Assembly: GCF_014839805.1 (NCBI RefSeq)
Contig: NC_051118.1
Span: forward strand, 10,842,391 to 10,906,390
Source of the DNA: Manduca sexta
Taxonomy: Eukaryota > Arthropoda > Insecta > Lepidoptera > Sphingidae
DNA length: 64,000 nucleotides
Direction: 5' to 3'
The translations under genes were made by a program, and so were the position numbers. This document shows, one piece after another, positions 10,621 through 21,889 of this stretch. The notes beneath the pieces were generated by a model. It saw only the letters and a program-made list of their open reading frames with translations. It was not told where the DNA came from and did no database searches. Position 1 is the first letter of the stretch. Every line of letters starts with the position of its first letter.

Positions 10621-12420
10621 GTGCAACTTTGTTCGCCTACGTGATAAATAAAGTATTGTATTTTAATTATTTATTTTATAGAGAAACTCTTTTATGGTGT
10701 TTTTTAACAAGTTCTAAACAAGATACCGTTATTTAGGTAAGTTCATTGGATGGGTCTTTCTTTAACCTATCTGACGACATAAAAAAACAAGATTTTGATT
10801 ATTTTTTTTGAGATACTGCTTTTGAGCTTAACACGGCAGTACAGGTCAACTTTGATAGACGTATATATGATTATTTTACTGTTACTTATGCGGCATCAAA
10901 GCTGACTTTCGATTAGATATTTCAAAAGACCGAAAAGCCCCCATAGACAGAATAAAGCCCTCTCACAATACGTGCACTAATTAAATCTATTACTCTAAAA
11001 TTCTTATGCATTTAAACATTTCTTAGAACGGAATAAATACATTATCAAAAAATTTAAAAATTAATTCATAATGCAAAAGATTCGAAACTCTATTTATATA
11101 AAACAAAAAAATAAACTTAATTCACTTTTCATTGAAGTTAAATAATGTATTATAGAAGTATTGTGTGATATTCTTTGTAACTTTGTGCGTTAAATTCGAA
11201 AAGTATCGGAAAAAATAGTTTCTATGTTTCACACTTACATATATCATGATTTTATTAACTGAAGGGTAGGCAGACTTATCTAGTTTCTTGTAATCTAGGT
11301 ACGCAGTAATGACAGCCATTCCGAGTGAAATATAATAAAAATCATACAATATACATCTGTTAACAAATATAAACTAATTTATTTACATATAGGTTATATA
11401 AAACTTATATAGGAATGGACTTGCAAAATATACCTTAAATATATTCTACAATTAGATAAATATTTACAAAAGTTACTAATAGTTTTTTTTTCTGATTTTG
11501 AGCTAACTTTGAGCTTTACTATCTAAATGTATTAAATAAATGGCGTATGTACTTAATGTGGATTCCGATTGGAAATCATCGGAGTTATATCGAAGTAAGA
11601 TATGTTTTATTGGCAACAGTATTATTAATGTCAATACGGGGCGAAAATTTTCATATAGAAGGAATTTTCACAAATCAAGGCAAGATGAATTCTCTAATTT
11701 TGTTGAAGTAATTTGTTATTTTTTGGCATTTTATTCCTACTACGGCAGATCAAACAATTGTATTAACAATTTTTAATTCCCTTAATAACAGTGTTTGTAC
11801 TAGGCTAGCAGAAAATCAAGGTAATATTAGGAACACTTGTTGCATATAAATTCCAAATTTCAATAGTTCAATTCACTTCATTATGTTCGATTTGAACGAA
11901 ATATGACAACGATCAAATGACAAAATGCTCGTATTTTCTTTTAATATTTTTAGTTTCTTTTCTTTATCATTATCACAAGTATTACAAGAAAGTTTTATCT
12001 TGATGTATTTTTTAAACTTTTATATTTTAAAGACGATATTTCAAAGAAAGAAAATGATTTTATTTTATGGGAAATAACATAAATTATTGGCACAATCCGT
12101 ATACATTGCAATTATGAGGCATTGTTTTATTTATCAGAAGATATGTGTATGAAAATATGTACTAAGCTCGAATAAATTGGATATTTGGAAAGATGTAAAT
12201 GTCAATGTATTTTGTATATTCTGTACTTCAGCGCGTGCGCAGCATTCAAGTATAGAAAAATCGTACATTCGATGCGATTAGTCGTACGATAAACGCTCAT
12301 ATAGAACCAACATCCGATTTTCATCGGATTGAAAATCAATTGCAAGATATTTTTGACCAATGTTACCAGGACAACAGAATACCATGAGAGTTGTTTCTGA
12401 ATATGTACATTTTTTTCGTA
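10621..12420. other. Intergenic 3' of eya, no gene recognised
   Basis: AT-rich DNA. The longest open frames (about 75-80 codons near 11122 and 11540) look like chance AT-rich ORFs, with no recognisable motif. Confidence 0.5.
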
Positions 12421-12422
12421 TA

Positions 12423-12428
12423 TTTATT
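12423..12428 (-). terminator. eya poly(A) signal AATAAA
   Basis: AATAAA on the minus strand, 37 nt past the eya stop codon. Confidence 0.55.
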
Positions 12429-12464
12429 TTCGCGCTTGCTTTGTGTTACCAGGAGCGCAGCAAA

Positions 12465-12646
12465 TCATAAGAAGCCCATGTCTAGCGCGTTGTACAGCGC
12501 GGCGATGTCGGAGTGACTCGATATCCTCCAGAAGGGATAGTTCTTCGCTTTCGCAGCCGCCTCTTCGTCTTGCCCATCGCCTATCACTACGTACGTACAC
12601 CGTTCGCCGAATCGTTGTTTTATTTTCTCGAAACATGTTTCTTTTC
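12465..12646 (-). CDS. eya: eya last coding exon
   Basis: The acceptor is TTTTTTCCCAG at 12647. The exon reads from GKETCFEKI through [10 protein letters not shown] and [10 protein letters not shown] to ALDMGFL and a TGA stop at 12465-12467. It completes the HAD fold (GDG motif). Confidence 0.95.
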
Positions 12647-15600
12647 CTGGGAAAAAATTAGGACAATTTGAGTAAAGCAAAATCAATAAAATATATAGTA
12701 TCGGTGAAAATTTAACTAAAAAATATTTTAGTTAAATTTGAGATAAACACAACACACATGACATGCGTAAAATCCTTATTTTTCAGAAACGATAAAGCCA
12801 ATTTCAGAACAAGAACTGAGCTAAATTAGTCACCTCAGTTCATATAACTCAGTTTATTTTGCAACGGCAAACCATGTGACAGTTATAAAGAAATATCCAA
12901 TTTATGCGAGCTAAGTTAAAGTAACTTAGGTGATACGTACCTGTTTTAGTGGCCGAATATATGTTCTCTATGGGGAACACTCCGCCGAGCCCGAACAGCA
13001 ACACCTTCGCCAGAGCGGGCACGAGCTGCGTGGTCGTCACTAGCACGTTAACGCAGTTTTCCCTGATAAACAATCATTATTATACTTTATATAAATCAGT
13101 CCGCCTATACACTTCTCTGTATATAAAGTGTAAAATAAATAAATTTGCTTCAATTTAATGACAGCTGTCAAAACATGTCTGAAATGGGGATGCTTAAATA
13201 GATTTCGATTATCGATTAACGTTCAAATTTTAATCGATTAAAAATATATTTATAATGAAAATTTAAATAAATATTTGGAAGCAAATTGGCCATCGATAAT
13301 GTATGGTAATTGTATGGTTTCAGTCGTTTAAAGGTGTTTTAAAGTAGTGCTCATTTTTTTAAAGAATTTTTTCTAATCGATTTATTTTGTTTGCTAAATC
13401 GATAACTTGTAACCGGTGGTAAGAATATTAACTATTACTGCAGCTGCTAGTGGAGAAACGGAAACTCGAACAAGTCCCAAAAAGAGAATAGGAGTCCCGA
13501 AAAGGTCTTAACGAAAAGCAAAGTATATTTACCTGGAGTTGATCATGTTGAGACATTTGCAAGCAAGCGTTAGCCAGTTGTCGGTTGCTTGCTCTAACTC
13601 AGCGCGCAGTTGCAACCATTGTTCTCTTTTTGCCGGCCCCAATAGACCTCCCACACTGCATAAAAAGTATATAATTAACAATGTATTTTAAGCTAACTAG
13701 AGATGTAATGTACAATTGACTTCAAGCTTTGATTTATATGGCGATACGACTGCTTTTATAATGGAATGAAACTTTACCCTTTCAGGTAACACTAAATACA
13801 TGCCTAGATTCCTGTAATGATTTATCAATCAAATCTCTCATATCTATATTTCATGTACTTAATTATACTTAATAGTTGCAAATGGTTAAATGTCGCACCC
13901 CATCCACAGATGTGTTTGTTTCTTGCTTGTCGCCTTTTTTAGCCCTTCAACTATATTTTACTTCAAAGGCAGTGCGGCTACTTTGCCGTGGAAAATAAAA
14001 TAAAACTTGTACGTAACCTTTCTGCATTCATGCAGTCCTAGTATAATAGCAGGCAAATAAATACCGCGTGGTGGGGGATTTTCTTTGTACTTTTGTTCTG
14101 CTATACTTAGGGGCCGTTCAAGTATTACGTAATTTTAATAAAGATATTCGAAGCCCCTATGTAACGCGCCGTAACCTTTTTCTGTACGCCCCCCCTCAAA
14201 AAGTTATGTAAATCTAAAATTACATTTTTTTTTCTCAAAATATCGGAATATCGCTAAAATACCTTCCTTTGTTATTGTTTTAAAATAAAAAATCCAATGT
14301 TTACATAACGCATTGTATAAACCCCCCGTCCCGCTTGTGTAACGCATCATAATGTTTTACACTACCCCCCTCCCCCCTCCAAATTGCGCTACGTAATACT
14401 TGAACGGTCCCTTATAATATGTACTGTTACAGGATTTTTCAAATTAAATGCCTCACCTATTCCTGTAGTTATTGTACGTGTCCTTGATCTTCCTATATCT
14501 GAAGGCGAGCTTCCTCATCCAGTCGACGCCGCCGCGCACCAGGAGCGCAGAGGCCGGTGTTGGGCGCCGCGCCGGCGTGGAAACCGTCTGTTGCGAAGTT
14601 GTACGCGGACAGGTCTTGGCCGTTATCGTCAGCCGCCACGGCATCTATGTGCTCCTGGTCGCAGTCCTGATGAGAAAATAAAACTTTTGTATATTTTTTC
14701 TGGATATTATAAGAATTACTTATGTAAATAAAAATAAAGTGTTTGAACTCAGAAAGTTATTGCAGTTTTAGGACTAGAGAAGTTACTATGATATGTTAAG
14801 TATTTCTTTAAGCAGTTTTCATGGCAATTGATGCAAAAGTAATCTAATGTAACTAGAATAACTGTATTTAGCAGCATATTTTCCCCTGTTAACCAAAATG
14901 ACCTACACTTACCTCAACATCATTAAAGAAGAAATGCGTGTCAGCCAGGCTGAATATCATCTCTTCCATTCTGAAACCCAACTGGACTATTTGCTGTGTG
15001 TCCTGTAATAACAATACAAAAATATTCGTTAATCTATTTATACTCTATCTATCTATATTTTATAGTCTTCACTATTATATAAATCTGTAGAGTGTTTATT
15101 TGAACGCGCTAATCTCAGGAATTCCTGGATCGAATTGAAAAAATCTTTTAGTGTTGGATAGCCCATTTATTGAGGAAGGATATAGGCCATAAAACATCAC
15201 GCTATAATTAAGAGGAGCGAAGCATCCATTAAATATGTTGCAAAACAGGGAACATTTCTTCCTTTTGGACGCTTCCGTTGCGTGCATTGCGTAAACGGTT
15301 AAAATTACGCAACAAACATATATAACAGAGATTTTTGGGACAATGTTAGTTTAAGTAAAGGCAAGTATGTGGTTTAATTTATAAAAGCAATGTCAATATG
15401 ACCCTGTAATACATAGTAGTGACTGCCTCAGTGGCGCAATATAAATTGTACACGGTACAAGTACGACTACCGCGCTGAGGTCCTGGGTTTGAATCCCAAA
15501 AATAAATGTGATTGGGTTTTTCCATCTTAAAAAAAAATATTCAGTCGCAGCTCGGAGTCAGAAAGTTGGCGGTGTGATACCCTCGTGCCTCGAAAAGTAC

Positions 15601-18600
15601 GTAAAGCCGTTGGTCCTGCGCCTGACCTCTCTCTGGTCATGTCGGATTGCCGTCTCACCGGGACTATGAGAATGAAAGAACAGAGAGTGCACGTGTGTAT
15701 TGTGCACTATAATATATCCTGCATACCTGGCTGATCTTCGTTGAGATAGGCTGCCGTGGCCGAAATTCGGCTAGGAGGGATTCATATATAATAATATCTA
15801 CAACAGATTTCTTAGTATTTATAGTCACCTTATTGTACTTAGTAGCATAAGTGCCAGTGAGCAGCGAGTGGAATATGATTATGGTCTCGTCCAGGTCCCA
15901 GATGAACACTCTATCTGTAGCCGGTTCTGGAACATGCTGAGCTGGTGACGAGGATGTGTTCCGCCTGCCTCTGCCCCGTGATCTGCTTGCTGTGCTCTCA
16001 CTGTAAGGAGAAATATATTTGTTAGTTTATACAAACTATGAGAATTCAGTTTTAGATTTTTAACATAGTTCAGAGTGACATTTAATGCAGAAGTATTGCA
16101 TTGGGATTGTAATCTTAAGTTATCTGTAAGATATCAAAGTTATATGAGATTATTGTGGACCATAGATGTTAGAGGTGAACTATTAATACAATATGATTCT
16201 GACCAGTTAATGATTGACAAATTGCCAAATAGCCCAATATACCTTAAAAATATAAGCTTCCCTTTTGGGAATTTTAACACCATTCAGCTACAAATTTATC
16301 TTATAGCAACCATAACAGTCTTTAAATCTGCTTTTAAGTAGAAACAATATCCAGAATTTATAGCTTTCCTTTAGGAAAATTATTTCACCAACTATTTTAT
16401 CTGTAATCAACCATGTCGTCTTATCTATAAATCTACTTTTCAATAAGAACATTACCCTGAATTCTCTCGACATCTTCTGCTGGCTGCATGCACCTCAGCT
16501 TTGATAGGAGACAGTGGACTTGTGTCATTTAGAGACGGTAGCATTGATGATGGGGAATCTGTAACAAATGAATGTGCTTTTTATTTTATTACCGCGAAAG
16601 GCTAGTTTTTGGCAAAGAATTTCGTGCCAACACTGACTGACTGAGCATGACTTACGCGCTAATGTTCTGATAAGAATAAGGGGTTGGATCAAAAATAATT
16701 ATTATGGTTTTTCCATTTTAAAAATTAGTCAGTCACAACTGGGAGTTAGGAAGTTGTTGGAGTGATACCCCAGTACCTTGGAAGGCACGTAAAACAGACA
16801 GCACCTGTGTATTGCACACACACTTGTGCACTATAATATCTCCCAAGTTCCTGGCTGATATCAGTTGAGATTGACCATCATGACCAGAATTTAGCTAGGA
16901 GGGATTCAGTTATAGGGTAGTATGTTAGGTCTCAATATAAAGTGCATTGCTATAAGAATTTGTAATACAGTTTGGATGAGGTTGCTACTTGGTACTGATT
17001 ACTGATAATTTTGTTTACCATCAGGCAAGTTACTTGCCCGACTTGTCATTGAGTTGAAATGAATTGCTTTTATTTCCTTGGTAAATTATTTTACATTAAT
17101 AATAAACAATAATTAGATTATAGCTGTCTTATTACATTTACTTTTTCTTTGTGACATTTTATGCTGGCTGAAAATAAATAAATAATTTATATGGGTCATT
17201 TTTATAGTGTTACCATATGAATTCACATATTCATCTTTAACTCTGCTAACATTGTGCCAAAAATTATCCATCAATAATTGTTTTTTCCAAATCTCCAGCT
17301 TTACTTTTATGATTTAATGATCATTTTGTAGTTTTGTGTGAATATGGTGTGTTTAAGTGTATTTCCAAATGAAAGTATGCTGTTTTGTAAGAGAATTTGT
17401 TGGAATAAATTTTCTTCATGTAATAGTGGTCTTAGAGAATATAAAATTAAAATATTTTTTTGTTAATAGTTACTTTGTTCAACAGTCATACTCTTTTATT
17501 TTCCATCTATGGCTAGAATAGCTTATGGTAGTGGTTTTTTCAAGAAGACAACTATGATTATATTTATTAATGCAAGTTCAAAATGACCCAAATACCAAAT
17601 TCAGTTCTATACTCCAAGTAGGCATGACAACTACTGCTTTAAGCACTATAGATGATAAATACAATCTTCAGGGTCTAAATTCTATGACATATCATATATC
17701 CTTGTTGGTTACTATAGGAAATTTTGTCTGTTCTTTAGGTTATAATGTTCAGTACTAATTTTCACATATCAATTATTATCAAATCCTTTGGATATTCTCC
17801 AAATAACATGTAAAATACACTAATTAATGCCATACCAGAATCACTTTCGGAGTCGGGCCAATAGTCCGAATTATCATTGTATTCAGAACTATCATCTAAT
17901 CTTCTTCGCTTATTTGAATGCGAGTCTTCATTTTCTTTATTCATATTTGGAAATTAATATAACTTCACGACAAAATGTAATACTTTATAACTTTTTGACT
18001 AACCAACTTTATAAAAACTTGTTCATTTGTAAACAAAACTTGATGGCAAACGCGTTTCAAGTCGCATACGGTTTACGAAGCGTAGATAAGCGAGATGGCT
18101 AACTGTATCGTGCTAATGCTAGAAAGAGACGAAACAAAATTTAAAAGACGATGCTAGATATGGACCTGTTATTGACAGCGTTAAAAAGCAGTATGTTTTC
18201 ATTTACAATCTTATCCACCAAAAAAGTTAGTTTTCTTATGCATCATAATTGTGATTTTTTTTATATGTGTGTGTTTTTTTCATGAGTTTATTATTATTTT
18301 TACTCACAATATTTTTTATAGTTTGAACTGATAATAGCAACGCCGTTGTATATACCTGATAAGGCGCCCCCCAAATGGTAAGAAGTGTGTCCAGCACTGC
18401 CGCTGCTACTAGGCGAGCTGACGTAAGGAGAGTAGCTTGGTGCAGCGTAATATCCGCTGTATTGTGCGACATTGTGCTCCGCGTAACCTGCTGCGTAGCT
18501 GCTGTAGTCCTGTAAAAAATCTAGTTTATAATACTGCAATAATAGGAATATTTGCCTATTATACGGAATCGGAAATACACTTGGGTCAGACAATTATATT

Positions 18601-19282
18601 ATAACTTTACCAACCTGTTGGGTAGTAGGAAACGATTGAGCCAGGCTTCCATTGTATGACGAGTAGGCATAGGGCGATGGTTGGGTTCCAAACCCAGTGC
18701 TGGGCACGCTTCCTACGCCGCTCACGCCATACGCGCTAAGATACGTCGGCGTCGCCTTACACGAGGATCTGAGCATAAATACAAATAAAATTATTTACTT
18801 ATTGCAAAAGAAAGTCAATAATCTTATTAGTTTTTAAATTTTAAGCGTAAAATACGTTGATTGTCATTGCTCCCTTTATGGGCTGAACGAGTTGCGTTGG
18901 CTTAGTGGTAAAACCTGTAATGGACAGCAGTGACTTGATAAGCAAGATTTGTGTTTAATTATGATAATGGAGTTGGAATACTCCAGCTAAGCTATTGCTA
19001 GGATGAAGTAATTGAAGCTGAACTTCTTGTATTCTATCTTATCCAAATTTTTGGTAAAAGTTATTATCATCGCAAATAGGATCGAAAAGTCTACGTCTAA
19101 GTAGTATTGATTTAGAAATTCCATGGTATTAAAATTATGTTGGCATTTAACGGAATATTATTCCATTGTCTATATACCTATTGGTAGTGTTGTGTGCCGG
19201 CGGGTACGCTGCGTACGGCTGGTTGTAGAGGGAAGAATTGACGTACGACGAGGCCGCGCTGCCACTACCATACTGCTGCATG
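12465..19282 (-). CDS. eya: eyes absent (Eya) transcriptional coactivator and HAD-type protein phosphatase, 5'-partial
   Basis: The gene is spliced on the minus strand, with coding exons at 19178-19282, 18615-18768, 18356-18509, 17836-17934 (optional), 16456-16558, 15829-16000, 14913-15002, 14457-14666, 13533-13655, 12941-13062 and 12465-12646. All have GT..AG borders and agreeing phases except 14457-14666. The first four exons encode the Tyr/Ser/Gly/Pro-rich transactivation region. The rest encode a basic linker (SRGRGRR) and the C-terminal Eya domain, about 270 residues, beginning [19 protein letters not shown], where the DxDE motif holds the catalytic Asp. Later motifs are [47 protein letters not shown] and a final ALDMGFL. 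In insects Eya works with Sine oculis and Dachshund in the nucleus in eye, gonad and muscle development. The true start codon lies upstream of 19282, outside what I can identify. Confidence 0.95.
12941..13062 (-). CDS. eya: eya exon, Eya domain
   Basis: The acceptor is TTTATCAG and the donor is GTACGT. The exon encodes [20 protein letters not shown] and [10 protein letters not shown], among the most conserved stretches of the Eya domain. Phases match the exons on both sides. Confidence 0.95.
13533..13655 (-). CDS. eya: eya exon, Eya domain
   Basis: The acceptor is TTTTTATGCAG and the donor is GTAAAT. The exon encodes [20 protein letters not shown] and TDNWLTLA, matching the Eya domain. The closing AG joins the G of the next exon to give Arg before ENC. 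Confidence 0.93.
14110..14411. mobile_element. MITE in eya intron (TTA target duplication)
   Basis: Terminal inverted repeats of about 22 bp contain CCGTTCAAGTATTACGTA on the left and TACGTAATACTTGAACGG on the right, flanked by TTA on both sides. The element is 302 bp with no ORF. The TWA duplication suggests a PIF/Harbinger-type MITE. Confidence 0.75.
14457..14666 (-). CDS. eya: eya exon with internal frameshift
   Basis: The acceptor is TTTTCTCATCAG and the donor is GTGAGG. The first part reads [20 protein letters not shown] and YNFATDGFH. The second part, [20 protein letters not shown], lies in another frame. The switch falls in the GC-rich stretch at about 14535-14550 (TGCGCTCCTGGTGCGCGG on the minus strand). 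The exon is 210 nt, while the neighbouring phases require a length of 2 modulo 3, so either 2 nt are missing or 1 is extra. A sequencing error is the simplest reading, because everything else in the gene is intact. Confidence 0.88.
14913..15002 (-). CDS. eya: eya exon, Eya domain
   Basis: The exon is 30 codons, phase 0 at both ends, with acceptor TATTACAG and donor GTAAGT. It encodes [20 protein letters not shown] and NDVE, a hallmark stretch of Eya proteins. Confidence 0.95.
15034..15335 (+). mobile_element. Diverged Helitron fragment in eya intron
   Basis: It carries GAACGCGCTAATCTCAGGAA, TTGGATAGCCCATTTATT and GTAAACGGTTAAAATTACGC, the same blocks as the 40611-41738 Helitron, but with only one copy of the tandem unit and no clean 3' end. 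Confidence 0.65.
15420..15785 (+). mobile_element. SINE family 2 in eya intron
   Basis: It matches the 10230-10620 SINE over its length, with a small deletion in the tRNA-like region. It lies just downstream of the catalytic exon, in sense opposite to eya. Confidence 0.8.
15829..16000 (-). CDS. eya: eya exon with catalytic DxDE motif
   Basis: The acceptor is CTCCTTACAG and the donor is GTGACT. The exon encodes the linker [20 protein letters not shown] and then [19 protein letters not shown] and YATKYNK, the start of the Eya phosphatase domain. WDLDET supplies the nucleophile and acid/base Asp residues of HAD enzymes. Confidence 0.96.
16456..16558 (-). CDS. eya: eya exon, Ser/Pro-rich linker
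   Basis: The acceptor is TTTGTTACAG and the donor is GTAATG. It reads [20 protein letters not shown] followed by a basic segment (SRRCRENSG) joining ESTASRS of the next exon. Phases match on both sides. Confidence 0.88.
16632..16907 (+). mobile_element. Diverged SINE family 2 in eya intron
   Basis: It retains TTTTTCCATTTTAAAAATTA, AGGAAGTTGTTGGAGTGATA, ATTGCACACACACTTGTGCA and GAGGGATTCAG in family order. It is the oldest of the intronic copies by divergence. Confidence 0.65.
17836..17944 (-). CDS. eya: Possible eya optional or alternative first exon
   Basis: The frame [20 protein letters not shown] continues to PDSESDSG and ends at donor GTATGG, with a phase that fits the 16456-16558 exon (giving DSPSSM). 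An ATG sits at 17944 with an in-frame stop shortly upstream, so this could start an alternative transcript. It could also be internal, using an AG at 17935-17936 (exon 17836-17934, 99 nt): then it keeps frame between the exons on both sides. Skipping it also keeps frame. The basic KRRRL could act as a nuclear localisation signal (inference). Confidence 0.55.
18356..18509 (-). CDS. eya: eya exon, Tyr-rich transactivation region
   Basis: The acceptor is TTTTTTACAG and the donor CAG|GTATAT. It reads [20 protein letters not shown], then [20 protein letters not shown], typical of the Eya N-terminal region. A second donor, GTGAGT at 18307, would lengthen it by 48 nt in the same phase. Joined to the optional 17836-17934 exon, that longer form would create a stop, so the shorter form is preferred. 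Confidence 0.85.
18615..18768 (-). CDS. eya: eya exon, N-terminal region
   Basis: The acceptor is TTATGCTCAG and the donor CAG|GTTGGT. It encodes [20 protein letters not shown] through [13 protein letters not shown] to SFPTTQQ. It joins DYSSYAAG of the next exon in phase 0. Confidence 0.85.
19178..19282 (-). CDS. eya: eya exon, N-terminal region (most 5' exon seen)
   Basis: The acceptor-like TGTTCTAG precedes it and the donor is AATAG|GTATAT. It reads [20 protein letters not shown] then [14 protein letters not shown], with 2 nt that complete Arg with the next exon. Its ATG is 1 nt inside the exon, so translation probably begins further upstream. Confidence 0.75.
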
Positions 19283-19995
19283 CTAGAACAAACACGACCG
19301 TGTAGTCTTCTTTAGTCGATTTGTGTCGCTAATTTGAAAATAGAATGTTTTATGTTAGGGTACCCCGTACCCGCGAAAACCCGGTAATGCTTTAAGTGTT
19401 GCTTCAGCGACTTCGGTAACTTAGCATTTGTCAGTTTTGTAGTAGTATAGTGTTTTTTGCCACAAAGTACAAACAGGCAGATGAAGAAAAAGTAGTAAAG
19501 CAATTATTACATTCTGGGTCCAAATAGAATAATGTTTATGACATAGATATTATGGCTTATAGTTCATAAATGTGAGCGAAAGTATCTAACGCTGCATTGA
19601 ACTTTAACTGTCTACCATTATCTGAGTTAGTTTTTCTTAATATCTATGTAAGGAAGGCAATTTTCGGCATACGAACAACTTCGCCGCTGGACTAAACGAA
19701 CTGTTCGAAATCGTATTGGCTTAGTAAGGATAATTCTTATTAATCGTGAGCTGTTTTGCGGCTTCCGTCAAATCCTCGGCGGTTCGTCGACCGCGTGTCA
19801 ACATCATTTCGACGCACATCTGGCCATAATCAAGATAAATGACTTATTTATTCATATTAATGAATGGGCACTAGCATTCTTTTATAACGAGTATAATGAT
19901 TAAAATTATGCTCTAAGCATAAATCTCATAGTGATACTTCATTATGTTAAACTGTTTCCTTTATTTTATGCTGCCTTAGTACTTGGCGGTGTCAC
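19283..19995. other. eya upstream intron or flank, nothing recognised
   Basis: No further eya exon could be recognised before the gap. Confidence 0.5.
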
Positions 19996-20495
19996 NNNNN
20001 NNNNNNNNNNNNNNNNNNNNNNNNNNNNNNNNNNNNNNNNNNNNNNNNNNNNNNNNNNNNNNNNNNNNNNNNNNNNNNNNNNNNNNNNNNNNNNNNNNNN
20101 NNNNNNNNNNNNNNNNNNNNNNNNNNNNNNNNNNNNNNNNNNNNNNNNNNNNNNNNNNNNNNNNNNNNNNNNNNNNNNNNNNNNNNNNNNNNNNNNNNNN
20201 NNNNNNNNNNNNNNNNNNNNNNNNNNNNNNNNNNNNNNNNNNNNNNNNNNNNNNNNNNNNNNNNNNNNNNNNNNNNNNNNNNNNNNNNNNNNNNNNNNNN
20301 NNNNNNNNNNNNNNNNNNNNNNNNNNNNNNNNNNNNNNNNNNNNNNNNNNNNNNNNNNNNNNNNNNNNNNNNNNNNNNNNNNNNNNNNNNNNNNNNNNNN
20401 NNNNNNNNNNNNNNNNNNNNNNNNNNNNNNNNNNNNNNNNNNNNNNNNNNNNNNNNNNNNNNNNNNNNNNNNNNNNNNNNNNNNNNNNNNNNNNN
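19996..20495. other. Assembly gap (500 N)
   Basis: Exactly 500 undetermined bases, a standard placeholder length. The true size is unknown. Confidence 0.98.
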
Positions 20496-20547
20496 CCAGA
20501 AAAATTACATACTACAAACAATAAACAATCAATAATAACTTATGAGA

Positions 20548-20873
20548 GCGGCGATAGCCTAGTTGGGTGTGGAACGCACTGCCAAGACGAATGTCCGCAG
20601 GTTCAAATCCCAAGGGCACACACCTCTGACTTTTCTAAAATCATGTGTGTATTCTTTGTGAATTTATCGTTCGCTTTAACGGTGAAGGAAAACATCGTGA
20701 GGAAACCTGCACATCTGAGAAGTTCTCTATAGGAATTTCGAAGGTGTGTGAAGTCTACCAATCCGCACTACGCCAGCGTGGTGGACTAAGGCCTAATCCC
20801 TCTCAGTAGTAGAGGAGGCCCGTGCTGAGCAGTGGGCAAATATATAATACAGGGCTGATATTATTATTATTAT
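20548..20873 (+). mobile_element. tRNA-derived SINE, family 1 (full length)
   Basis: The head is GCGGCGATAGCCTAGTTGGG, with a B-box-like GGTTCAAATCC. The body contains GGTGAAGGAAAACATCGTGA and ACTAAGGCCTAATCCCTCTC, and the tail is a (TTA)n run. About 325 bp. Confidence 0.88.
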
Positions 20874-21469
20874 TAATAACTTATGAACAAAGCTCAAGCT
20901 AACGTTACAAAATATTACAGTTACGTTTTATTTAGTATGGATATTAATTGCACAGCATAGCTAAGTATTTCTAAAGTGTTTTAATTGCCTTCTAAATGTA
21001 AAATGTGCCGATCAGATCAATCTTACTAGAATGTTAGATCTTAGATCTATTTGATTAAACTAAAATACTAAAATGTTCCTTATTAAATTATCTACGTTTA
21101 TAATACTGGTAGAGCGCCGTTTGCCGAGGGCACCGTGTTAAGCACACATTATAAACTAAATTCTGGGTTGGTGTGATTAGATGACCATTTAGTCCGGACG
21201 TTTAGGAAATGGCCAATAATATTATGATCAGAGTGTTATGATATTGTTAGGAATGGGATATTTTGCAGAGTAATAAACGCCCTTAGAATTTATAAACAGG
21301 GCAGACTTTATTAACTATTAGCTGAGTTTTACGCTACATCTTATGTATCACATTAACACCATTTTTGTTCTCGTCATTTTCCATCGCTATGGAAACTACA
21401 ATAACATTTTCTATATCAGCCAGCTAAATTGATATAATACATATAAAACCTTCAATAGATGTTGCATAT
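20874..21469. other. Intergenic, no gene recognised
   Basis: AT-rich DNA with no supportable feature. Confidence 0.5.
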
Positions 21470-21473
21470 ATTT

Positions 21474-21690
21474 TTTTTGTATCGGACCCCGCAGTCTTCG
21501 GCGGGGATTCCTGCGAATGGCATACTGGAATCCCACGAATTAGCAACTGCAGGGCCATGGAGGAAAGTTGGGAAGAAAGTATGGGGGATAGGGAAAGCTC
21601 TTAAAATGGGAGGAGGGAAGAAGGCCAGGAAATGCTCGCGAGCCCTTATAGGCCTCAATGTGAAATGGCAACACAGGTATTAGCAACACA
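21474..21690. repeat. Unclassified dispersed repeat
   Basis: GC-richer block with GGGATTCCTGCG, GGAATCCCACGAATTAG, ATGGAGGAAAGTTGGGAAG and AAATGCTCGCGAGCC. Related copies are at 53452-53640 and 59167-59350. Confidence 0.55.
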
Positions 21691-21889
21691 GATATACACA
21701 CTTAATTGTGTGCCAGGGTCGCGACAAACGTCTTCCCGCGCATTCGGTGTGGAGACTGCGCGCAAGAAAAGTCTACGGGGGCATATAATCATATCGGAGG
21801 CGCTACGTGATGGGGCTCCGAAAAATACGCATTCTAAATGTAGAATAGATAGCTTCTAAAATATAGTTACCGTTTTGCTTACGACATCG

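Noticed and set aside
10010..10850. Large inverted-repeat element bounded by ACTGCCGTG and CACGGCAGT
   Set aside because: Only a short match at each end, with a SINE between. No target duplication could be shown.
11540..11776. 78-codon plus-strand frame
   Set aside because: AT-rich composition, no motif, no copy elsewhere in the window and no gene context.
20548..20640. tRNA gene
   Set aside because: The A- and B-box-like head belongs to a dispersed SINE with a long non-tRNA body. No cloverleaf with a proper acceptor stem is evident, and the same holds for family 2 heads such as 10230.
19931..20732. Long open frames through 19996-20495
   Set aside because: They consist of undetermined bases. 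Nothing can be said about coding there.
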